Below, one piece after another: positions 1-5,647 of a stretch of DNA of 5,647 bases (within the stretch, counting starts at the first letter, position 1; every line of letters starts with the position of its first letter). The stretch lies in the NCBI GenBank assembly GCA_018883485.1, contig VEQB01000168.1, positions 1 to 5,647 of the forward strand, given 5' to 3'. The notes beneath the pieces were generated by a model that was given only the letters and a program-made list of their open reading frames with translations, did not search any database and had not been told where the DNA came from. The DNA is from Bacteroidota bacterium. GTDB taxonomy: Bacteria; Bacteroidota; Bacteroidia; UKL13-3. The translations under genes and the position numbers were made by a program.

Positions 1-559
1 AGTTCACGTAAGTGATTTAAGCTGGACCAAGAAAATTAAACATCCAAATGAGTTTGTAAAAGTAAACCAAGAATTAGATGTATTGGTACTCGAAATGGAT
101 TTAGAAAACCGTAGATTAAGTCTTGGACATAAGCAATTGGATGAAAATCCTTGGGAAGCATTTGAAACTTTATTCTCGGTAGGTTCAGAACATGAAGGAA
201 CTGTATTGAAGATTGAAGACAAGAGTGCAATCATTGCTTTACCTTACGGAGTTGAAGGTTATGCGCCATTGAAACAATTACAAAAAGAAGATAAGAAAAC
301 CGCTAAAGAAGATGAGGTTCTTAAATTTAAAGTAACTGAATTCAACAAGGAAAACCGCAGAATCGTACTATCTCATACTGCTCTTTGGAAAGAAGAAGTA
401 GAAGTGAAGAAAGAAGGCGAAGTGAAGAAGAAAGAAGACGAAAAAGAAAAAGCTAGCAAAGCAGCTAAGAAAATTAATGAGTCAACAGAGAAATCTACAT
501 TTGGCGATATTGGTGGATTAGCAGAATTAAAAGCTAAAATGGAAGGTAGCAAGGACTAA
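1..559 (+). CDS. rpsA: 30S ribosomal protein S1, C-terminal part (5' end outside window)
   Basis: The reading frame is open from base 2 and ends at TAA 557-559, giving 185 visible residues; the start lies left of the window. S1 carries mRNA to the 30S subunit through repeated OB-fold S1 domains. Two are visible. The first, cut at its start, covers about residues 1-50, with HVSDLSW and the domain-ending pattern ENRRLSLGHKQL typical of S1. The last covers about residues 59-130, with GTVLKIEDKSAIIALPYGVEGY and ENRRIVLSHTALW. A very charged Lys/Glu tail follows (about 131-168), then a less charged end containing FGDIGGLAELKAKM. The repeated NRR(L/I)xLS(H/G) signature makes the family assignment firm. 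The number of missing S1 domains cannot be told. A terminator directly follows, so this is the last gene of its transcript. A TTG at 83 begins a shorter frame but is internal to the S1 domain and is not a start. Confidence 0.95.
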   Translation, partial: VHVSDLSWTKKIKHPNEFVKVNQELDVLVLEMDLENRRLSLGHKQLDENPWEAFETLFSVGSEHEGTVLKIEDKSAIIALPYGVEGYAPLKQLQKEDKKTAKEDEVLKFKVTEFNKENRRIVLSHTALWKEEVEVKKEGEVKKKEDEKEKASKAAKKINESTEKSTFGDIGGLAELKAKMEGSKD

Positions 560-578
560 GTTCTTGCCCATACCAAAG

Positions 579-617
579 AGCCCTCAATTGCGCAAGCAGT
601 TGGGGGCTTTTTGTTTT
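579..617 (+). terminator. Intrinsic terminator of rpsA
   Basis: Bases 579-591 (AGCCCTCAATTGC) pair with 596-608 (GCAGTTGGGGGCT) to give a 13-bp stem with two G-T wobbles and a GCAA (GNRA-class) tetraloop at 592-595. A T-rich run follows (608-612, then G, then 614-617). It starts 19 bases after the rpsA stop codon. The stem, stable loop and T-run together make this a confident rho-independent terminator on the + strand. Confidence 0.92.
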
Positions 618-643
618 GCATTTACAAACGCCCCATTTAAATC

Positions 644-668
644 AATTTTTCGTAAAAATTAATTTTTT
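644..668. repeat. Overlapping AT-rich inverted repeats upstream of the surface-protein gene
   Basis: AATTTTT at 644-650 and AAAAATT at 654-660 form a perfect 7-bp inverted repeat around CGT. The same AAAAATT is followed at once by AATTTTT (661-667), making a second, 14-base perfect palindrome. The middle arm can pair with either flank. The block lies 80-105 bases before the likely start codon of the large gene, where promoter or operator elements would be expected. No function is shown. In AT-rich intergenic DNA such patterns can arise by chance, and no clear Bacteroidota promoter (-33 TTG, -7 TAnnTTTG) could be matched beside it. Confidence 0.4.
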
Positions 669-730
669 ATCCCTAAATAAAGTAGTTTAAATACATTAAC
701 ATTATTTGTTGTTTTTTGGGAATTATGTTT

Positions 731-736
731 GAGGAA
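731..736 (+). promoter_or_regulatory. Possible ribosome binding site for the surface-protein gene
   Basis: GAGGAA lies 12 bases before ATG 749, a longer spacing than usual. It favours 749 over the in-frame upstream candidates TTG 716 and ATG 725. Bacteroidota often start translation without a Shine-Dalgarno sequence, so this is weak support; the signal peptide beginning at 749 is the stronger argument. Confidence 0.3.
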
Positions 737-748
737 ATCAAAAAACTA

Positions 749-3700
749 ATGAAAAAAATCTTTATTCTATTTTTCCTATTTTATTCCGTTTATGCAAATG
801 CGCAAACCATTCCAAGTATTACAAATATTTCTCCAACAAGTGGGGTAATAGGTACAACTGTAACCATTACTGGAACAAATTTCAACACAACAGCAGCCAA
901 CAATATTGTGTATTTTGGCCATACAAAAGCTTCAACACCAAGTGCTGCGTCATCAACAAGTTTAACAGTAACAGTGCCGTCTGGCGCAAGTCTTTCACAA
1001 ATTTTTGTTCTAAACACTGGTACTAATTTGTCTTGTTTAAGTCTTGCAAAATTTAATCCAACCTTTACTCCAAGTAAAAGCAGCCTGAGTGGATCTAGTT
1101 TTGCCTCTGCTCTAACTTTAACCACAACAGGAGTATATCCATGGGGAGCGGCAATTGGCGATATTGATGGGGATGGAAAAGCAGATTACGTTGTTTCAAA
1201 TTGGAATAGTGGTAATAGCATTTCAATTTTTAGAAATACAAGTACATCAGGTTCTATTTCATTTGCTGCCAAGGTGGATTTCGCAACAGGTAGTTCTCCA
1301 TTAGGAACAGCCATTGGGGATGTGGATGGTGATGGTAAACTTGATGTAATTGTTCCTAATGCAAGTGTTGTTTCTGTTTTCAGAAATACAAGTACAAGCG
1401 GATCTATAAGCTTTGCAACCAAGGTTGATTATGCAACTTCCACAACAGCAAAATATGCAGCTATTGGAGATCTCGATGGAGACGGCAAACCAGAAATAGC
1501 TGTGGCTACCAACTCTACAAATGTTTCAGTTTTCCTCAACAATTGTAGCTCAGGGACAATTAGTTTTGGTACGAAACAAGATTTTACAACAGCAGGTTCA
1601 AATTTATGGGGAATTGCTATTGGAGATTTGGACGGAGATTCCAAAAACGATATTGCTGTTAGTAATAATAATACCCAGAATATGTCCACATTTCGAAATA
1701 CAAGTAGCGGTGTGGGGAATATCAATTTTGCTACTAGGCAGGATTTCTCAACAGGAGCAGGAACCACCAATCCACAAGGTGCAGAAATGGCAGATATCGA
1801 TGGTGATGGAAAATTGGATTTAGTAACTGGAAATTATAAAATTAATGCAATTTGTGTTTTAAGAAATACAAGTTCGAGTGGTACAATTAGTTTTGCAGGT
1901 TACACTGGTTTTACCAGTGGTGGTGGCGGTGAAGGTCTTCAATATGCAACTGTAGGTGACATTACCGGAGATGGAAAACCCGATTTGATTGGAGCCAACT
2001 ACAATAGTAATTCGGTTTCTGTTCTCAGAAATACTAGTTCGAGCGGCTCAGTCAGTTTTGCTTCCGAAGTTGCCTACACAGTTGGCACTAATCCACGTTT
2101 TGTTACCGTTGGCGATTTCGATGGGGATGGAAGACCTGACATTGGAACAACAGAATACTCAACAGGTAAAACAGCTTCCATTTTAATGAATAATCCTCCT
2201 CCGACTTATTATTATTCCCAAGGATCTGGCGACCCTGCAACCTTGGCTAATTGGAACAGTGAGGCCCTTGGCGGTGGCTCTGTCCCCTCTAATCTTACAA
2301 CATCAACAACCTACTATATTCAAAACGGTCATACCATGACTACAACTAGTGCTTTATCTTTTGGGGCATCTGGCTCTAAGTTAGAGGTTCAAAGCGGTGG
2401 CATATTTACAGCTAGCTCAGGTAATCCTGTAACTTTTGCAAGCGGAAGTACATTACAGGTTAATGCTGGTGGAGTATTTAATTCAAATACCAATCAAACG
2501 TTTGGAACATGCGCCATGGTTGGCGGAAAAGTTAATATTGCAGCAGGAACTACCCTAACCATAAATGGGGTGGTAACTACAACCGCAGGGGTGTTTAGCG
2601 GTTCGTCAACCTCTAACCTTACAATCGGAACAAATGTGGGTTCACTCCTATTTGACCAAACAACTTCTGGTACTACCAATGTCATTCGTAATCTTAGTAT
2701 AGGTTCAGGCGCTAATGCTAGTATTACACTTGGTAATGCTTTAAATATTGACCCATTAGGTAGTGTAACTTTTAATGCTGCGGGTACTAAATCATTAACT
2801 ACAGGTGGATTCTTAACACTTAAATCATCGGCTTTGGGTACTGCCTATATTGGCAATACCAATAGTGCTGCTATATCTGGTAATTTGAGTGTTGAACGCT
2901 ATTTACCTGCTACAGGTAGAAAATATAGATTCCTAGCTTCACCTGTTACCGGTGCTACTAGCTCAAATTGGAGAAATAATGGCGTGAATACTGCAGGTGT
3001 AGGTATTCAAATTACAGGTACGGGCAGTAATTTTGACGTTTCTACCACTAATGCTTCCTCTGCCTTTAGTTATAATGAAGTGAATGCAGGTTCAAATACT
3101 ACAGTTGGTAGCGGAGCTTCTGTGGATGCGGGTTGGACAGCCTTTACAGATGGTAATTCAACTGCTTTAACGAATGGCCAAGGGTATAGAGTTTTAGTAA
3201 GAGGGGATAGAACCTTAAGTTTAACTACAAGCCCTGCTCCTGCCGCAAATGCAACAACAATAAGCGTTACAGGTTCATATCCAAGTAGCCCTGTTACTAT
3301 TAATACCACCAAAACTGCAGCAAATGCCAATAGCGGATATAATTTAGTTGGAAACCCTTTCCCAAGCGCTATTGATTGGAATGCTATTACTAAAACAAAT
3401 GTTTCAGGTACTTATTATATATATAGCCCTTCTTCTAGTTCTTACCAGAGTTGGAATGGTTCTACTGGCGGTGCTACTCAATACATTTCTTCTGGACAAG
3501 CGTTCTTAGTTTTAAATAGTTCTGCAAGTGGATCAATAAGTATTTCAGAAAGTCACAAAACCACAGGTGCTGGTGGAGCTTTATTTAAAGGCAGTTTAAG
3601 TAATCATTTAAGGATAGCTCTTAAATATGATAACTCAAACAGTGATGAAGTATTTATTCATTTTAGAGCGGATGCTACTGAAGGACAGGACGATTTTGAT

Positions 3701-4273
3701 GCTCCTAAACTAATTAATGCCGCAGTAAATTTTGCATCTATGGGAGTAGATAATAAACGCTATTCTATCAATTGCTTACCAGCTCTTATTTCAGATAGAG
3801 AAGTTGCTTTAAGTGTTCTTGGTTCAGCACAAGCTAACTATTCTATTATCTTAAACGATGTTTCTACATTTGAAGGATATAATGTATTTTTAGTTGACAA
3901 CTACTTACATACTAGCACACAAGTAAATAATGGATATATCTACCCAGTGCAATTAACAAGTGATTCGGCCTCATTTATAGATGGTAGATTTAAAATTGTG
4001 TTCGCAAAATCGGCAACTGGTTTAACTACAACTGTGGCTGCACAAAGAAGTATTATAGCCTATCCTAATCCAGTAGACAATGTATTGAACATTGATTTAA
4101 ATGGAACTACCAGTGCTGCATATACTGTTTTTAACCAATTAGGTGAAGTTGTTTTAGCTGGTAATTTTATGCAAGAAAAGAATGCCTTACACACTAGCAA
4201 CTTAAGTAATGGAGTTTACTTTATTAAAGTTCAAAACAGTAATTCAGCTCAAACTATTAAGTTCGTTAAATAA
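749..4273 (+). CDS. Large T9SS-secreted surface protein: IPT/TIG, seven FG-GAP/VCBS repeats, C-terminal sorting domain
   Basis: The protein has 1174 residues from ATG 749. In-frame TTG 716 and ATG 725 would bury the signal peptide, so 749 is preferred. Residues 1-18 are a Sec signal peptide (MKKIF, hydrophobic core, ANA then Q19). Residues 20-106 fit an IPT/TIG Ig-like domain (ISPTSGVIGTTVTITGTNF). Residues 107-486 hold seven FG-GAP/VCBS-like repeats with D-x-D-G-D-G loops starting at D138, 191, 241, 293, 349, 404 and 456. Residues 487-712 are a Gly/Ser/Thr-rich beta-repetitive region beginning YYYSQGSGDP. The VERYLPATGRKYRFLASPV (715-733) and GYNLVGNPFPSAIDW (863-877) motifs, and the FRADATEGQDDFDAPKL stretch, resemble linkers common in Bacteroidota T9SS cargo. 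Residues about 1101-1174 form a type A T9SS sorting domain (AYPNPVDNVLNIDL, then SNGVYFIKV). Such proteins cross the inner membrane by Sec and the outer membrane by T9SS and are usually released or anchored on the surface. Adhesion or glycan binding is an inference; no catalytic domain was recognised. The frame is intact. Confidence 0.9.
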   Translation: MKKIFILFFLFYSVYANAQTIPSITNISPTSGVIGTTVTITGTNFNTTAANNIVYFGHTKASTPSAASSTSLTVTVPSGASLSQIFVLNTGTNLSCLSLAKFNPTFTPSKSSLSGSSFASALTLTTTGVYPWGAAIGDIDGDGKADYVVSNWNSGNSISIFRNTSTSGSISFAAKVDFATGSSPLGTAIGDVDGDGKLDVIVPNASVVSVFRNTSTSGSISFATKVDYATSTTAKYAAIGDLDGDGKPEIAVATNSTNVSVFLNNCSSGTISFGTKQDFTTAGSNLWGIAIGDLDGDSKNDIAVSNNNTQNMSTFRNTSSGVGNINFATRQDFSTGAGTTNPQGAEMADIDGDGKLDLVTGNYKINAICVLRNTSSSGTISFAGYTGFTSGGGGEGLQYATVGDITGDGKPDLIGANYNSNSVSVLRNTSSSGSVSFASEVAYTVGTNPRFVTVGDFDGDGRPDIGTTEYSTGKTASILMNNPPPTYYYSQGSGDPATLANWNSEALGGGSVPSNLTTSTTYYIQNGHTMTTTSALSFGASGSKLEVQSGGIFTASSGNPVTFASGSTLQVNAGGVFNSNTNQTFGTCAMVGGKVNIAAGTTLTINGVVTTTAGVFSGSSTSNLTIGTNVGSLLFDQTTSGTTNVIRNLSIGSGANASITLGNALNIDPLGSVTFNAAGTKSLTTGGFLTLKSSALGTAYIGNTNSAAISGNLSVERYLPATGRKYRFLASPVTGATSSNWRNNGVNTAGVGIQITGTGSNFDVSTTNASSAFSYNEVNAGSNTTVGSGASVDAGWTAFTDGNSTALTNGQGYRVLVRGDRTLSLTTSPAPAANATTISVTGSYPSSPVTINTTKTAANANSGYNLVGNPFPSAIDWNAITKTNVSGTYYIYSPSSSSYQSWNGSTGGATQYISSGQAFLVLNSSASGSISISESHKTTGAGGALFKGSLSNHLRIALKYDNSNSDEVFIHFRADATEGQDDFDAPKLINAAVNFASMGVDNKRYSINCLPALISDREVALSVLGSAQANYSIILNDVSTFEGYNVFLVDNYLHTSTQVNNGYIYPVQLTSDSASFIDGRFKIVFAKSATGLTTTVAAQRSIIAYPNPVDNVLNIDLNGTTSAAYTVFNQLGEVVLAGNFMQEKNALHTSNLSNGVYFIKVQNSNSAQTIKFVK
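1070..2203 (+). repeat. Seven tandem FG-GAP/VCBS-like repeat units within the surface protein
   Basis: Seven units of about 50-56 residues each contain a strand and loop of the type (A/T)(I/V)GD-x-DGDGK-x-D, followed by a linker close to (F/L)RNTSSSGxISFA. Loop starts lie at bases 1160, 1319, 1469, 1625, 1793, 1958 and 2114. The linker is also similar at DNA level: AGAAATACAAGT recurs at 1232, 1382 and 1862, with a near copy at about 2028. Unit 3 has a diverged linker (FLNNCSSG). Unit 4 has DGDS in place of DGDG, and unit 6 has DITGDG in place of DIDGDG. Seven units match one complete beta-propeller of the integrin-alpha type, in which the Asp-rich loops bind calcium. The propeller reading is inferred from repeat count and motif. 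Confidence 0.85.
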
Positions 4274-4293
4274 TCTCAATTAAAATTAATCAC

Positions 4294-4479
4294 ATGAAAA
4301 AATATATTTTATCTAGCTTTTTTGCTCTGGCGTTATTTTTAGTAAGTGCACCAACTTTATTGGCCCAACCAGGTTTTGACGATGATGTAGAAGATACGCC
4401 AATAGATGGTGGTATTGCATTATTGGTTGGCGCTGGTATTGCTTTTGGATTTAAGAAAAAAGTTAAAGAAGAAAACTAA
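4294..4479 (+). CDS. PID-CTERM-like small secreted membrane protein
   Basis: This 61-residue protein has two parts. Residues 1-24 are a signal peptide (MKKYILSSFFALALFLVSAP, then TLLA before Q25). A short acidic mature segment follows (PGFDDDVEDT), then PIDGG at 36-40, a short hydrophobic stretch IALLVGAGIAFGF (41-53), and a basic tail KKKVKEEN. The PIDGG, hydrophobic helix and lysine cluster match the layout of tripartite C-terminal sorting signals, and this variant corresponds to what is annotated in Bacteroidota as a PID-CTERM domain. The name is recalled, not looked up; the processing enzyme and function are not known to me. The mature chain is only about 37 residues, mostly sorting signal. 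It begins 20 bases after the stop of the large T9SS gene and before any terminator, so co-transcription is likely. No Shine-Dalgarno is evident. The ATG is the only start that gives a proper signal peptide. Confidence 0.85.
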   Translation: MKKYILSSFFALALFLVSAPTLLAQPGFDDDVEDTPIDGGIALLVGAGIAFGFKKKVKEEN

Positions 4480-4499
4480 TATCATTTACTTAAAATAAT

Positions 4500-4534
4500 A
4501 AGCCCGTCTAGATTACTAAGGCGGGCTTTTTTTT
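4500..4534 (+). terminator. Intrinsic terminator closing the surface-protein cassette
   Basis: AGCCCGTCT (4501-4509) pairs with AGGCGGGCT (4519-4527), a 9-bp stem with one G-T wobble, extendable by A4500-T4528. It has a nine-base loop and an uninterrupted run of eight T (4527-4534). It lies 21 bases after the small gene and 16 bases before the end of the convergent kinase gene. The opposite strand has only the interrupted run TATTATTTT after the stem, so it serves the + strand best and may act weakly on the kinase transcript. Confidence 0.92.
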
Positions 4535-4549
4535 GAGGTTAAAAATTTA

Positions 4550-5647
4550 CTAACTATTAGTATTAGCCATAAAAGAAATAAAGAAATTGGTGGTTTCTGT
4601 TTGTTCAAATTTTAGATCGCCATTTAATTGAGCAACAAACAGGAAAATTAATTTAAGTCCAATGCTGTTGGGTTGTTCAGGTAATTGTCTATTTGAAAAA
4701 CCTCGTCCATTATCTTTATATAGCAAACTTATAAGTCCAACGGCATTTTGGTTTAAATCAATTGAAATTTCGGCATTTTGCATTTCAACAAAGCCGTGTT
4801 TAAATGAATTAGCGCATAGTTCATTTACTATTAAGCCTAAAGGAATAGCAGTATCTAAATTAGAACTTAGATTATCATTCATATTCAGGGTAAACGAAAA
4901 GGATTGCACACTTCCAGTATATTGCTTTTTTAATTCGCTAACTAAATCATGCAAATATTCTTTTAGATTTACCTGAGAATGCATTTCTGTTTTATATAAT
5001 TTTTCGTGCACGAGGGCAATGGCTTGTAATCTAGTTTCTGAATCAATTAAGGCTTTAATCACATCTTCATTCTCCACCGATCTTTTTTGGATACGAAGCA
5101 AAGCAGCTATTAACTGAAGATTGTTTTTAACCCTGTGGTGCATTTCACGCATTAATATTTTTAATTCATCTTTTTGAGTATTAACCAATTTATTTACACC
5201 TTTTTGCTTTGAAAAATTAAGATAAACCACAATTCCAAAAACTACACTTATGAGTAAGATTGCAAGTAACAAACCCCTCACAAACCTTTGGTTTCGGGTG
5301 TTTTGATCCATTAAATTATTTTTTTCTTGTAGAGATTTATTAATAAAATTACTTTTTATGATTTCTTCGTTCTTCAGGTAATTCTCTCGTGCTAAGCTAT
5401 TTTTCAAAACTTCATTTTTCTTTAGTTCAAGTAATTGATAATCGTTTTCTTGGGCTAATGATTTTCTTAAAAGTTGCTCATTTTCATATTTATTTAGTGC
5501 TAGTAAGTTTTTATTTTTAAGGAGTTGAATTTGTTGCTCCTTTTTTTCCGATTCATATTTTTTAGCAAGTTCGGCGGTGCTTTTAGAAATTTCGGCAAAA
5601 TACAGGCTATCCTTTAATTGGCTAATTTTTTGACTGCATATAAAGGC
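4550..5647 (-). CDS. Sensor histidine kinase, HisKA_2 type, C-terminal part (N-terminus outside window)
   Basis: The - strand frame is open from the right edge to the stop at 4550-4552, giving 365 visible residues; a TTG at 5405-5407 is internal, since the frame continues without a stop to 5647. Visible residues about 8-118 are Lys/Glu/Gln/Leu-rich and look like a coiled coil (SKSTAELAKKYESEKKEQQ). Residues about 123-145 form one membrane helix (RGLLLAILLISVVFGIVVYL). A HisKA_2-type phosphoacceptor region follows with HHRVKNNLQ, H170-H171 at 5135-5140. The HATPase domain shows an N box (IVNELCANSFKHG, residues 273-285), a G1 box DNGRGF (312-317) and SIGLKLI as the G2-like box. It ends soon after, with no receiver domain. 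The AELAKKYESEKKEQ stretch before a membrane helix is typical of Bacteroidota kinases with N-terminal TPR repeats, so a TPR sensor upstream is likely but unseen. The ligand and response regulator are unknown. The gene converges on the surface-protein cassette. Confidence 0.92.
   Translation of the reverse strand, partial: AFICSQKISQLKDSLYFAEISKSTAELAKKYESEKKEQQIQLLKNKNLLALNKYENEQLLRKSLAQENDYQLLELKKNEVLKNSLARENYLKNEEIIKSNFINKSLQEKNNLMDQNTRNQRFVRGLLLAILLISVVFGIVVYLNFSKQKGVNKLVNTQKDELKILMREMHHRVKNNLQLIAALLRIQKRSVENEDVIKALIDSETRLQAIALVHEKLYKTEMHSQVNLKEYLHDLVSELKKQYTGSVQSFSFTLNMNDNLSSNLDTAIPLGLIVNELCANSFKHGFVEMQNAEISIDLNQNAVGLISLLYKDNGRGFSNRQLPEQPNSIGLKLIFLFVAQLNGDLKFEQTETTNFFISFMANTNS

Noticed and set aside
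4..234. Minus-strand open frames over the rpsA end
   Set aside because: They lie fully inside a well-supported S1 coding region and show no motif.
701..708. ATTATTTG as a possible Bacteroidota -7 promoter element for the 749 gene
   Set aside because: Only the TTTG half matches TAnnTTTG, and no TTG lies at the required distance upstream. It is too weak to annotate as a promoter.
716..748. TTG 716 or ATG 725 as the start of the surface protein
   Set aside because: Both would put charged residues (FEEIKKL) ahead of a standard MKK-type signal peptide that begins at ATG 749.
790..1770. Minus-strand open frames at 790-1125, 1186-1422 and 1429-1770
   Set aside because: They are antisense to the repeat-rich surface protein. 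The translations show no domain, and their recurring LVFLKTET-like stretches are mirror images of the FG-GAP units. No start signals or neighbours support them.
1521..2186. Plus-strand open frames at 1521-1823 and 1989-2186 inside the large gene
   Set aside because: These are alternate frames of the same repeats, with no family resemblance and low-complexity content. The main frame carries clear domain motifs throughout.
2494..3330. Minus-strand open frames at 2494-2685 and 3070-3330
   Set aside because: They are antisense to the Ser/Thr/Gly-rich region, whose codon bias leaves few stops on the opposite strand. The Val/Pro-rich translations have no recognisable features.
4662..4976. Plus-strand open frame of 104 residues opposite the kinase ATPase domain
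   Set aside because: It is antisense to conserved HATPase motifs (N box and G1 box), which explain the sequence fully.

Overview
The window looks like a low-GC (roughly 35-40 %, estimated by eye) chromosomal segment from a member of the Bacteroidota. Three things point there. The large central gene ends in a type IX secretion (T9SS) type A sorting domain, the small gene behind it has the PIDGG-type C-terminal sorting signature seen in this phylum, and ribosomal protein S1 has a Lys/Glu-rich tail with a short ordered end. The order or family cannot be fixed from this sequence.

Layout, left to right. (1) 1-559, + strand: the 3' end of rpsA (30S ribosomal protein S1), cut by the left window edge, followed by a strong intrinsic terminator with a GCAA tetraloop. 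(2) 560-748: a 189-base intergenic region holding the terminator and an AT-rich block of overlapping inverted repeats just upstream of the next gene. (3) 749-4273, + strand: a 1174-residue secreted protein with a signal peptide, an IPT/TIG domain, seven FG-GAP/VCBS-like repeats (enough for one seven-bladed propeller), a repetitive beta-rich middle, Bacteroidota surface-protein linker modules and a T9SS sorting domain. (4) 4294-4479, + strand: a 61-residue PID-CTERM-like small protein, 20 bases behind the large gene and probably co-transcribed, closed by an intrinsic terminator at 4500-4534. (5) 4550-5647, - strand: the C-terminal 365 residues of a membrane sensor histidine kinase (coiled coil, one membrane helix, HisKA_2-type HHRVKNNLQ box, HATPase domain). 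It is convergent with the cassette and runs off the right edge.

The two central genes read as a surface-protein cassette: a large Ca-binding-repeat adhesin or carbohydrate-binding candidate exported by Sec then T9SS, plus a tiny membrane-anchored partner with a different C-terminal sorting signal. That pairing is the most interesting item here. The kinase and rpsA are probably neighbours by position only. There is no mobile element, CRISPR array, tRNA or rRNA in the window, and every interval outside the genes is under 200 bases.
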